NCBI RefSeq assembly: GCF_900129795.1
Contig: NZ_FQWW01000004.1
Coordinates: 434,001 to 498,000 of the forward strand
Origin: Flavobacterium sp. CF108
GTDB taxonomy: Bacteria; Bacteroidota; Bacteroidia; Flavobacteriales; Flavobacteriaceae
Length of the DNA stretch: 64,000 nt
Direction of reading: 5' to 3'
Positions 43,816 to 51,718 of this stretch are shown here, one piece after another. The translations under genes and the position numbers were made by a program. The stretch's first letter is position 1. Each line of letters opens with the position of its first letter. The notes under the pieces are model-generated. The model worked only from the letters and a program-made list of their open reading frames with translations. It was not told the origin of the DNA and ran no database searches.

Positions 43816-44997
43816 TTAACTGAATAAAACTCGAAACAATGCTTTTATAAAAGGTACTTTTGGGCATTTTAAAATCACTTGAAGATCTTCAAATAAATTA
43901 GTTTCTTCATCTAAGAATTTAAAAATCAATTGTGGATTTTCTTTTTTGAATAAAGAAGAAAAAATAGAACTTCCCAATTCATTATGGCGATACAGAATAT
44001 CTAAAAACAATAAATCATAAAACCAAAATCGGCTTTTTTTATGAAATGCTTTCATATTGAGTGATTCTGAGATTTCGGGAGAAGTATTATCAGAAAGAAA
44101 TTTTACTAATCCTGAGGATTTTTTATCCGCGTTTTTAAAAGTATAGCCTGTACTTGCTTTTGTCCATCCGCCGGCAGTTCCAATGTTTAAAACTCGTTTG
44201 GTATTTTTCTTCCAAAATGGATAAGAAGTCATTGGAATGTTTCCCTGCTCCTTTTCGATAATTTTATAATGCTGAATTCCGAGTTTTTGTAAATAGATTT
44301 GAATTTCATTTTCGTATTCTGCTGTAGGAAGCAGTTTTTCTGAAAACAAAGTATACTCAACCAAAGCTTCGGTTGCAGAAGTTGGTAAAACATACATAAA
44401 CCTTGTGTTTTCTTTTTGTTCTACCGAAAAATCCATGAAAGTAACTTCTTCAGGATTGAAAACTTCTGATTCTGATTTTATAAACCAGCCTACAAAGTGC
44501 TGCTGTAAAACCGGATATTTGGTTTGACTTTCGGCGAAAGCCTTAGTATAAATACTGTTGAATAAACAATTACAGGTATATCTGTTTTCTTCTGTTCCAA
44601 CAAAAACATGGGTTTCGAGTTCGTTGATATCGGTTACTTTTTCATTTAGAAAAGTAATATTCTGCTGATTTGAAATGGCTCCGAAAGCGAAACCATAAAA
44701 TTCTAATCCATTGATTTTATTATAGGTATAAGGCTTTAATTCAAGATCTCGTTTAAAGTTTTCATTGGCAAACAAAGCCAAATCCCATTTTTTAGAGACA
44801 ATCGGATTCCAAATAGAATCTTCTTTTTCCCAAAAACACCAAGTTCTGTCATTTGTTTTCTTCGAATCCTGATCTAAGAGCAAAATTGATTTATCAGAGA
44901 AGTTTTTAGATAAAACCATTTTATAAACTGTCATTAAAGATGCCAGTCCGGTTCCTGTAAAAATGTAATCGAAATGTTTAATTTGCGAAGAATTCAT
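43816..44997 (-). CDS. crtY: Lycopene beta-cyclase family protein (CrtY/CrtL type)
   Basis: 393 residues. FAD-type start FDYIFTGTGLASLMTVYKMV, then LLLDQDSKKTNDRTWCFWE, which matches the bacterial lycopene-cyclase motif, and IGTAGGWTKASTGYTFKNADKKS near the C-terminus. It cyclises lycopene ends to beta-carotene in zeaxanthin or related pigment synthesis. No other carotenoid gene is in the window, so it is unlinked here. ATG at 44997 preferred to a TTG 6 bases upstream. The downstream neighbour on the transcript is unrelated. Confidence 0.85.
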   Translation of the reverse strand: MNSSQIKHFDYIFTGTGLASLMTVYKMVLSKNFSDKSILLLDQDSKKTNDRTWCFWEKEDSIWNPIVSKKWDLALFANENFKRDLELKPYTYNKINGLEFYGFAFGAISNQQNITFLNEKVTDINELETHVFVGTEENRYTCNCLFNSIYTKAFAESQTKYPVLQQHFVGWFIKSESEVFNPEEVTFMDFSVEQKENTRFMYVLPTSATEALVEYTLFSEKLLPTAEYENEIQIYLQKLGIQHYKIIEKEQGNIPMTSYPFWKKNTKRVLNIGTAGGWTKASTGYTFKNADKKSSGLVKFLSDNTSPEISESLNMKAFHKKSRFWFYDLLFLDILYRHNELGSSIFSSLFKKENPQLIFKFLDEETNLFEDLQVILKCPKVPFIKALFRVLFS

Positions 44998-45015
44998 TCT
45001 CAAAAATAAGAAAAT

Positions 45016-45480
45016 TTATTCTTTCCCTTTTTCTAAAAGAAGGTTAAAATCCTTTGGACTCAAATAATTGCTGTACTGCAGTATAATCTCGTTTTTCTCA
45101 TTCAAAACACACAAAACTGGATATACAATTTGATCGTTAATGGTTCCAAGCTGTAAAGCCAGTTCATGAACCCCAACATTATTTCCCGAAGGTTTGTATT
45201 TAAATGTCTGATTATTAAAAGTAATATCTCGTTTTTCTTCAGCATTCAAATCAATAAAATAGAAATTTGAGTTTAGTTTTTCGATAATTTCCTGATTTTT
45301 GAATGTTGTAGATTTCATTCGCTGGCAAAACTGACACCAATCGGTATGGATGAAAACGATGATTTTTCGCTTTTGAATTTGCTGTAAACTATCCACCTCC
45401 TCAAAAGTTCTGCTTTTTAACTGGCAGAATCCTGTTGAAATTATCCCGAAGAAGAAGAATATTATAAATAGCTTTTTCAT
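45016..45480 (-). CDS. Exported thioredoxin-fold protein (CxxC)
   Basis: About 154 residues after choosing the ATG at 45480, which starts a signal peptide (MKKLFIIFFFFGIISTGFC). Active site WCQFCQRM in HTDWCQFCQRMKSTTF, a thioredoxin-like CxxC, followed by YPVLCVLNEKNEIILQYSNYL. Predicted periplasmic thiol oxidoreductase. The Cys at the end of the signal (GFCQLKS) could make it a lipoprotein, but it lacks a standard lipobox. Its stop is 19 bases before crtY on the same strand, so the two may be co-transcribed. Confidence 0.82.
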   Translation of the reverse strand: MKKLFIIFFFFGIISTGFCQLKSRTFEEVDSLQQIQKRKIIVFIHTDWCQFCQRMKSTTFKNQEIIEKLNSNFYFIDLNAEEKRDITFNNQTFKYKPSGNNVGVHELALQLGTINDQIVYPVLCVLNEKNEIILQYSNYLSPKDFNLLLEKGKE

Positions 45481-45568
45481 GTTGTTGTTTTTTAGCCCAC
45501 AGATTAACACAGATTGAACGGATTATATGATTTTTTTGTTACAACGACATTAAAATTTTCATCTCATT

Positions 45569-46081
45569 AAACTGGACTGAAGTCCAGCTCTACAATATGA
45601 ATTGAGCCTATGGCTCTTTAAGTTCCAACGGAACGAACTATGTTGTAGGGCTGGATTTGATGATTGCGTATTTTTTTTCATTACAATGACCGTTTCGTAC
45701 CATTAAACTGGACTGAAGTCCAGCTCTACAATATGAATCGAGCCTATGGCTCTTTAAGTTCCAACGGAACGAACTATGTTGTGGAGCTGGATTTGATGAT
45801 TGCGTATTTTTTTTCATTACAATGACCGTTTCGTACCATTAAACTGGACTGAAGTCCAGCTCTACAATATGAATCGAGCCTATGGTTCTTTAAGTTCCAA
45901 CGGAACGAACTATGTTGTGGAGCTGGATTTGATGATTGCGTATTTTTTTTCATTACAATGACCGTTTCGTACCATTAAACTGGACTAAAGTCCAACTCTA
46001 CAATATGAATTGAGCCTATGGCTCTTTAAGTTCCAACGGAACGAACTATGTTGTAGGGCTGGACTTTAGTCCAGTTTAATT
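45569..46081. repeat. Tandem array of 136-bp units made of GGACTnnAGTCC palindromes
   Basis: The word AAACTGGACT starts at 45569, 45705, 45841 and 45977, an exact 136-base period, giving three full units and a fourth ending with the opposite-orientation palindrome TGGACTTTAGTCCA. Each unit contains the hairpins CTGGACTGAAGTCCAG, GAGCCTATGGCTC and GTTCCAACGGAAC, the same set and order as beside RAYT 1 (11632-11808). Units 2 and 3 differ only at single positions. There is no coding frame. This fills the gene-free stretch 45481-46134 with a little flanking spacer. Confidence 0.92.
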
Positions 46082-46134
46082 ATGGATTGGCATTATTTCA
46101 ATTTATATTGTTATGAAATCTGTGAACGATAAAT

Positions 46135-48396
46135 TTACCTCAAAGTATATCGCAACCCAAAAAACCCTCGAATAGTTTGGTTTTGTCCATAAACATACGT
46201 TGTATCAAAAGTTAATCCGTATGGGTTATCTGGAGTTCTAAGTACTTTTCCTGCCGCATCGTATTGCACATTTTTATCAAAAGGATCATTCGTTCTCGAA
46301 ATCAAAAAAGGATTATTCTGCTTTGGAGTAAAGTTCAGCAAATTTTTGATACCGCCGTAAAGCTCGAAATTCTTCCAGCCTGTGTATGTAAACTGAATAT
46401 TTTGAATGCTGTACCAAGGCGAATTTGGATTTCTTGGATCGTATTCGTTCAGCAAAGGCAGTTTCATCGGACTGTAAACATTTCCAGTATAATCCAGCAA
46501 TAAATTCCAAGGCTCTATTTTATAAGATACACTCCATGTTCCTGTGAATTTTTCGGTTAGAAAAGGTCTTTCTGAAATTCCGTCCTGAACATTTTTATTG
46601 TCTAAAACCGTTGCACCCAGAATGAACTTTAAACCATTAGTAAAATTAACATCAACATTGGTGCTGATTCCCTGACTGATAGCGTAACCATCAATATTAT
46701 CGTAAATGATTTTATTAGGATCGGTTTCATAATCTGAAATGATTTTATTGCTGAAACGAGTATAAAAAGCCGTCGTTTCGATTCCGATAAAAGTTCCGTT
46801 ATTAAGGTTTATTTTCTGAATATAATTCAAGTTTACGTTTACAGATTGTTCGGGTTTCAAATCATTTTTAATTACAACTTCTCTTGAACCTGTAAGTGCA
46901 GCGTGATCTTCGGTAAATAAATTCACAACTCGAAATCCCGTTCCGGCATTTAATCTGAAAATCGTATTGTCATTTGCTTTAAAGCGATACGCAAATCTTG
47001 GTGTAAAAATAGAACCGTGAATCGAGTTATAATCGTAACGCGCTCCCAGCAAAACCTGACTTTTTGGTGAAAACGTAATTTCATCCTGAACAAAAATTCC
47101 CGGTAACCAGGTACTTTCAGCATCTTTTGTTGCCGGAGTATTGTCGTCATAATACGAATATCGATTCGCAATTCCGGCAAGTAAATCATTACTACCAATC
47201 TTTTTATCCCAAGTCAATTGCAGGAAACCAATTTTTTGATTCGCAATGAATGATGTTGTTCCGTAGCGGCTGTCTTGATAATGCACATTTCCGGAAAAAG
47301 AAAGCATTAGTTTTTCTTCAAACGGCAATTGGTAACTTCCTATTAATTCTGCTCTTTTGGTATAAATGCTTTCGCCATAAATTTCGTCGCCACCTCTGTA
47401 CTTTTTCTCCCAACGGACGTCTCCGCCCCAACGATCTTCATACATTCCGCGCGCTGCAATCGTAAAAAGGCGATTATCATTTCTGTGAAAACTCCATTTA
47501 TTAAAAACCGAAATACGGTCAGAAAGCGTTACATCAGTAAAATTATCGTTGTCTTTATCAATAACCTGATTGTAGCTGAAATAATTAATTCCCAAAAGCG
47601 AAGTCGCTTTTTTGCCGACATTAAACTTCATTCCCAAATCAAGATTGTTTTCAAAATAAGTCGTTGTAAAATAATCCGCAGAAAACATTGGGGCGTTTGT
47701 TGGGTTTTTAGTGATAATGTTGATCAAACCTCCAACGGCCTCACTTCCGTAAAGAGACGAGGCGGGACCTTTTACAATTTCTATTCGTTCCACCAAAGAA
47801 TTCGGAATTCCGGATAAACCATAAACTGTCGAAAGACTGCTTACAATTGGCATTCCGTCAATCAAAACTAAAGTATACGGACCTTCCAGACCGTTTATGT
47901 GAATATCGCCCGTATTACAAACGCCACAATTCAACTGCGGCCGAACGCCGTTTATATTTTGAAGCGCATCATAAATACTAGGTGTTGGATTTTTTTTGAA
48001 GAAAACCGGAGAATAAACCTCAACAGGAACGGCACTTTCTAAACGTTTCACCGGTTTTAAAGTTCCAGAAACTACTACTTCGTTAAGCTGGTTTTCGTTG
48101 TCTTCTAAATCAATATCAAGATTTAGGTTTTGTCCTTTTGTAATTGAAAATCTTTGTGTCACTGGTTTAAATCCAGTCGAAGTTGCTTGAATTTTTCCAT
48201 CTTCAATAGTAACATTTTCAAAAACATAATAACCTAAACTATCTGAAACTGTTTTTTGTTTTGTTCCTAATAGTTGAACATTTGCGGTTTGTAATTTTTG
48301 TCCGTTGCCAGTTATAAAACCAGAGATTTTAGAGGTTTGCTGGGCAAAAGAAAAGTGTAAATTAAATAATATCAATATCCAAATTGACTTTTTCAT
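46135..48396 (-). CDS. TonB-dependent receptor with CxxC in the plug domain
   Basis: 753 residues from the ATG at 48396, which starts a signal peptide (MKKSIWILILFNLHFSFAQ). Carboxypeptidase-like N-domain (ISGFITGNGQKLQTANVQLLGT), TonB-box-like LNEVVVSGT, then a plug with NCGVCNTGDIHINGLEG (Cys157, Cys160), YTLVLIDGMPIVSS and RIEIVKGPASSLYGSEAVGGLINIITK. Barrel C-terminus IRGFFGLRYTLR. The Cys pair in the plug is a feature of a Bacteroidota receptor subgroup I associate with metal or metallophore uptake. That link is inference. An in-frame ATG 8 codons upstream exists. Confidence 0.88.
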   Translation of the reverse strand: MKKSIWILILFNLHFSFAQQTSKISGFITGNGQKLQTANVQLLGTKQKTVSDSLGYYVFENVTIEDGKIQATSTGFKPVTQRFSITKGQNLNLDIDLEDNENQLNEVVVSGTLKPVKRLESAVPVEVYSPVFFKKNPTPSIYDALQNINGVRPQLNCGVCNTGDIHINGLEGPYTLVLIDGMPIVSSLSTVYGLSGIPNSLVERIEIVKGPASSLYGSEAVGGLINIITKNPTNAPMFSADYFTTTYFENNLDLGMKFNVGKKATSLLGINYFSYNQVIDKDNDNFTDVTLSDRISVFNKWSFHRNDNRLFTIAARGMYEDRWGGDVRWEKKYRGGDEIYGESIYTKRAELIGSYQLPFEEKLMLSFSGNVHYQDSRYGTTSFIANQKIGFLQLTWDKKIGSNDLLAGIANRYSYYDDNTPATKDAESTWLPGIFVQDEITFSPKSQVLLGARYDYNSIHGSIFTPRFAYRFKANDNTIFRLNAGTGFRVVNLFTEDHAALTGSREVVIKNDLKPEQSVNVNLNYIQKINLNNGTFIGIETTAFYTRFSNKIISDYETDPNKIIYDNIDGYAISQGISTNVDVNFTNGLKFILGATVLDNKNVQDGISERPFLTEKFTGTWSVSYKIEPWNLLLDYTGNVYSPMKLPLLNEYDPRNPNSPWYSIQNIQFTYTGWKNFELYGGIKNLLNFTPKQNNPFLISRTNDPFDKNVQYDAAGKVLRTPDNPYGLTFDTTYVYGQNQTIRGFFGLRYTLR

Positions 48397-48544
48397 CGTG
48401 GTAAAATTAAATTTAGACAAAACTAAAAATTAAATTTGACAAATATTGGTTTTAAATTTAGAAATTTATAACTTTAGATATGTCAATATGTTATATTTCT
48501 ATTTACCTTAAGATTTAAAGAGAAATAAAACAAATTCAATAGCG

Positions 48545-48661
48545 TCCAGCTTTAGCTGGATGAAAATATAAATGAAACCAATAGGTCTTTAGCCAAACCG
48601 ATACAATTTGGCTAAAGACCTGTTTCGATTCAAATCTAATTCCCCTAGCCGAAGCTAGGGG
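48545..48661. repeat. REP-like palindrome cluster (CTTTAGCC / GGCTAAAG family)
   Basis: Three hairpins in a row: TCCAGCTTTAGCTGGA (48545-48560), a stem AGGTCTTTAGCCAAA facing TTTGGCTAAAGACCT (48583-48621), and CCCCTAGCCGAAGCTAGGGG (48642-48661). The first two parallel the core of the large inverted repeat at 21306-21389. Sits between two minus-strand genes and may end the oxidoreductase transcript. Confidence 0.75.
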
Positions 48662-48681
48662 CTATTTAAACTTTATAAACT

Positions 48682-49590
48682 TCAAAAATCCTCATCAATA
48701 AGTTCTTTATTGATTACAGCTCCGGCGAAAGATCCTGTAGAAACCGCAATGGCCACAGATCGCATTTGAGTCGTACAATCTCCGCTCGCATAAATTCCTG
48801 CATCGTTTGTTTTCTGCATAAAATCAACTTTTAGCAAACCTTGTTCGTTTATGTCGCAGCCCAAATCCGCCGGCAATGAACAATGCTGTTCAAATGGTGG
48901 TCTTGCATAAATGGCTTTAACGGCAACTTTTTCCTGATTTTTGAAGATGATGTTTTTGACATATCCCTCTTTGTGTTCAAAGGAATCTATTACTTCCTCA
49001 AAAATTTGAACTCCATGTTTCTTAAGTATTTCGGTTTGTTCTAAAGTCAAAGTTGATTTTCCATTCGTGCATAATCTCAAATCTTTTGTCCAATTCGAAA
49101 TCAGTTTAGCAAAATCAAATGCCATTTCGCCATTTGCAATGATGGCTGTTTTTTCATTTTTAACTTCATAACCATGACAATACGGACAATGTAAAACCGA
49201 AATTCCCCAGCAGTCTGCAAACCCTTTAATCTCAGGAAGCAGATCTTTAACTCCGGTTGCAAACAGGATTTTTCTTGAATTGAAAGTTTCACCAGATTCC
49301 GTTGAAACTTCAAATCCGCTTTCTTTCTTGACCGCCTTTACGGCAAGTCCGTTATAAAAATGAACCGTTTTATAGAGATCGACTTGTAATTTGGCTTTCG
49401 CCGAAATCACAGCGGGCTTTTCACCATCTTGGGTAATAAAATTATGTGAATGCGGCGTTTGTCGGTTACAAGGCAAACCGCTGTCTATAACCAAAACCTG
49501 ACGCAGAGCGCGTCCTAAACTCATTGCTGCAGATAATCCGCTGTAGCTTCCGCCAATGATGATAACATCATATGTATAATTGTCTTTCAT
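48682..49590 (-). CDS. FAD-dependent thioredoxin-reductase-like oxidoreductase
   Basis: 302 residues. N-terminal FAD site DVIIIGGSYSGLSAAMSLGRA, redox motif CPYC (residues 135-138, in LHCPYCHGYE), NADPH-site region, and C-terminal GIYASGDCTTQMRSVAIAVSTG. This is the layout of low-molecular-weight thioredoxin reductases and bacillithiol-disulfide reductase-like enzymes. True partner unknown. It is the last gene of the minus-strand run MerC - GTPase - oxidoreductase, 11 bases after the GTPase. Confidence 0.88.
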   Translation of the reverse strand: MKDNYTYDVIIIGGSYSGLSAAMSLGRALRQVLVIDSGLPCNRQTPHSHNFITQDGEKPAVISAKAKLQVDLYKTVHFYNGLAVKAVKKESGFEVSTESGETFNSRKILFATGVKDLLPEIKGFADCWGISVLHCPYCHGYEVKNEKTAIIANGEMAFDFAKLISNWTKDLRLCTNGKSTLTLEQTEILKKHGVQIFEEVIDSFEHKEGYVKNIIFKNQEKVAVKAIYARPPFEQHCSLPADLGCDINEQGLLKVDFMQKTNDAGIYASGDCTTQMRSVAIAVSTGSFAGAVINKELIDEDF

Positions 49591-49601
49591 AATTTAAATA
49601 T

Positions 49602-50807
49602 TTAAGATGTTCTTGATATCGGAAAAAGATCCTTTTTTGGAAACAAACCTTCATGATAATCTATAATTTCATCTTCTGTACAAAGACATTTTTTAAGTTC
49701 GTTGAGAATTTCAGTTTCTTTTATTTTTTGACCAATGAAAACAAGCTCATTCAATCTGTCTCCAAAATTAGCAGTCCAGCGTTCTTCTATTATATCCTGA
49801 AATTCAACGAAATTGTTAAATGTCATTCGTTCACTTAACGGCATACTCGCCCACCAGACCCCTGCTCCTTCAGCTTTAATTGATCCACCAGCTTGGCTCC
49901 AATTAATAGCCTGCTCCGGTCGGGATGCCATCCACAATAATCCTTTACTTCTAATGATGCCAGCCGGAAAATCTGAAGTAATAAAATTCCATAATCGATT
50001 GGGATGAAAAGGTCTCGGATCTCTAAATACAAAAGAATTTATTCCATATTCCTCCGTTTCCGGCGTATGAATTCCTTCTAATTCTCTAATCCAGCCTGCT
50101 GAATTTTCGGCTTCTTCATAATTGAATAATCCTGTATTTATAATTTCATTCGGATTTACTTTTCCAAAAACCGAAGTGATTATTTTCGCCACAGGATTCA
50201 ACTTCTGAATCGAGGCTTTTAGCATTTTTAATGATTCTGAATCGATAAGATCTGTTTTATTCAAAATAATAACATTGGCAAACTCTACCTGATCGACCAA
50301 AAGATTGACTATTGTGCGAGTATCGTTTTCAATCTCTGATAAATTTTGTTCCTGCAAAGTTTTAGCCGAACCAAAATCCTTAAAAAAGTTAAAGCTATCT
50401 ACAACAGTAACCATCGTATCGATGTAACTAAACTTAGACAAATCAATATTTTCCTCTTCATTTACAAACGAAAAAGTTTGAGCAACTGGTATGGGTTCAC
50501 TAATTCCTGTACTTTCAATAAGTAAATAATCAAATCTGTTTTCCTTTGCTAATCTTTCAACCTCAACCATTAAATCTTCGCGCAAAGTACAGCAGATACA
50601 GCCATTTGTCATTTCAACTAATTTCTCTTCGGTTCGGGACAAAGTATTTTGATTTTTCACAAGTTGTGCATCAATATTAACTTCACTCATGTCATTAACG
50701 ATTAGGGCGACTTTTAATCCTTCTTTATTATGAAGAATATGATTAAGAAGCGTGGTTTTTCCTGCTCCAAGAAATCCGCTTAATACTGTAACAGGCAGTT
50801 TTTTCAT
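49602..50807 (-). CDS. COG0523 (CobW/ZNG-type) GTP-dependent metal chaperone
   Basis: 401 residues. Walker [14 protein letters not shown] (residues 11-23), the metal-binding GCICC motif (residues 69-73, [13 protein letters not shown]), Walker B-like [17 protein letters not shown], and NKTDLI guanine-binding motif. The C-terminal CobW_C domain includes [11 protein letters not shown]. The closest fit is the ZigA/YeiR-type zinc chaperones induced when zinc is low. The divergent Fur-family gene and MerC neighbour support a zinc-starvation context. ATG overlaps the MerC stop by 4 bases. Confidence 0.9.
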   Translation of the reverse strand: MKKLPVTVLSGFLGAGKTTLLNHILHNKEGLKVALIVNDMSEVNIDAQLVKNQNTLSRTEEKLVEMTNGCICCTLREDLMVEVERLAKENRFDYLLIESTGISEPIPVAQTFSFVNEEENIDLSKFSYIDTMVTVVDSFNFFKDFGSAKTLQEQNLSEIENDTRTIVNLLVDQVEFANVIILNKTDLIDSESLKMLKASIQKLNPVAKIITSVFGKVNPNEIINTGLFNYEEAENSAGWIRELEGIHTPETEEYGINSFVFRDPRPFHPNRLWNFITSDFPAGIIRSKGLLWMASRPEQAINWSQAGGSIKAEGAGVWWASMPLSERMTFNNFVEFQDIIEERWTANFGDRLNELVFIGQKIKETEILNELKKCLCTEDEIIDYHEGLFPKKDLFPISRTS

Positions 50808-51157
50808 TTGTGTATGCTTTTATGATTTATATAATTAGTCAAATGCCCGATAATCATTCCTATTCCTCCAAAATAAATCAGGTCCAGATGAATCTCTAAG
50901 AAGATTTCAGTTAAAATACTGATCCAGATTAAACTCAATGAAACAATCAAAATCGACGAAACCAACAGACTTGATTTTTTCGTAATTTTGAGAATTGCAA
51001 ATAAGCCTATCGAAGCAAATACTAAATCGATAATTGGATTGTGACTTAAGCCCAAAGGAAGGATTGTTAAAAATGGGAAAATCAAACAATGAACCAGACA
51101 GATCGTCGCACTTGAAATTCCTAAAATATCGTAAAAGGATGAGGTTGTTTTCTTCAT
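50804..51157 (-). CDS. MerC-domain membrane protein
   Basis: 117 residues with four membrane spans. The first span holds CLVHC ([20 protein letters not shown]), the paired-Cys motif of MerC, a mercuric or, in Bacteroidota, likely other divalent metal importer. The gene heads a three-gene minus-strand operon and is divergent from the Fur-family regulator. Both promoters share a 94-base gap with two operator-like palindromes. Confidence 0.85.
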   Translation of the reverse strand: MKKTTSSFYDILGISSATICLVHCLIFPFLTILPLGLSHNPIIDLVFASIGLFAILKITKKSSLLVSSILIVSLSLIWISILTEIFLEIHLDLIYFGGIGMIIGHLTNYINHKSIHK

Positions 51158-51176
51158 TTCTTGTACATTTGCTTAA

Positions 51177-51191
51177 TGCAATTTTGTTGCA
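51177..51191. promoter_or_regulatory. Operator-like palindrome, box 1, between MerC and Fur-family genes
   Basis: TGCAATTTTGTTGCA: arms TGCAA and TTGCA with a 5-base centre. Lies 20 bases upstream of the MerC start codon. Aligned with boxes at 51213-51227 and 36429-36443 the shared form is TGCAAYnTTGTTGCR. Confidence 0.6.
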
Positions 51192-51211
51192 AATATACAC
51201 ATTAAAATCAA

Positions 51212-51231
51212 TTGCAACATTGTTGCGTTAA
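51212..51231. promoter_or_regulatory. Operator-like palindrome, box 2, before the Fur-family gene
   Basis: Contains TGCAACATTGTTGCG, followed by TTAA. The 20-base word differs at one position from 36428-36447 upstream of the RND operon. It is 21 bases before the regulator ATG, so autoregulation is likely. Confidence 0.6.
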
Positions 51232-51251
51232 ATTTTTTAATTCAAAATAAA

Positions 51252-51644
51252 ATGAAAGCTACACGTAACACTACAGCAAAGACAGCCGTTTTAGAGGTTT
51301 TTGAGAAATCTAAAACAGCACTGTCCCACACCGAAATTCAAAAACAATTGAACGATGTCTGCGATCGCGTTACCATTTATAGAATTTTAGATCGTTTGGT
51401 TAATGATGATATCATTCATAAAATTTCGAATCTTGACGGTACGGTAAAATATGCAAAATGCAATCATTCACATCAAAGAGTACACATTCATAATCATGCT
51501 CATTTTAGCTGCGAGAACTGCCATGAAATTACTTGTCTCGAAACTGTAAAGCCAAGTTATATTATGCCTCATAATTATAAAGTAAACGAAATAAACTTCA
51601 CACTTTCTGGATTATGTCCAAAATGTTTGAATTCTAACATTTAA
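51252..51644 (+). CDS. Fur-family metalloregulator, probably Zur-like
   Basis: 130 residues. Winged helix (ALSHTEIQKQLNDVCDRVTIYRILDRLVNDDIIHKI) followed by a dimerisation domain with His-rich metal site HSHQRVHIHNHAHFSC and the structural zinc pair CENC ... CPKC. Ferric, zinc or peroxide sensing cannot be told apart by eye. The gene neighbours (COG0523 GTPase and MerC) favour zinc. Divergent operon and box positions suggest that it represses both itself and the MerC operon. Confidence 0.85.
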   Translation: MKATRNTTAKTAVLEVFEKSKTALSHTEIQKQLNDVCDRVTIYRILDRLVNDDIIHKISNLDGTVKYAKCNHSHQRVHIHNHAHFSCENCHEITCLETVKPSYIMPHNYKVNEINFTLSGLCPKCLNSNI

Positions 51645-51645
51645 G

Positions 51646-51663
51646 TTTTAGACAAGTCTAAAA
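51646..51663. promoter_or_regulatory. MntR-type operator upstream of the Nramp gene
   Basis: TTTTAGACAAGTCTAAAA, a perfect inverted repeat with 8-base arms and a 2-base centre. The form resembles DtxR/MntR operators (TTTAGxC-GxCTAAA). It ends 6 bases before the -33 element. A DtxR-family regulator is encoded after the transporter. Confidence 0.75.
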
Positions 51664-51669
51664 ATATTG

Positions 51670-51699
51670 TTGAGCGAATATAATTTTTCTATATATTTG
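51670..51699 (+). promoter_or_regulatory. Promoter of the Nramp transporter gene
   Basis: TTG at 51670-51672, a 19-base spacer and TATATTTG at 51692-51699. This is an exact match to the Flavobacterium TTG-N17-23-TAnnTTTG consensus and the clearest promoter in the window. Confidence 0.75.
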
Positions 51700-51718
51700 G
51701 TAAATCAATATTTTAAAA

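Noticed and set aside
45569-46081. Regular repeat array as a CRISPR
   Set aside because: The 136-bp units are contiguous and almost identical along their full length, with no short repeat alternating with unique spacers and no cas genes.
48397-48544. Cobalamin riboswitch or TGCAAC-type operator upstream of the CxxC TonB receptor
   Set aside because: No cobalamin box or TGCAAYnTTGTTGCR copy is visible in the leader.
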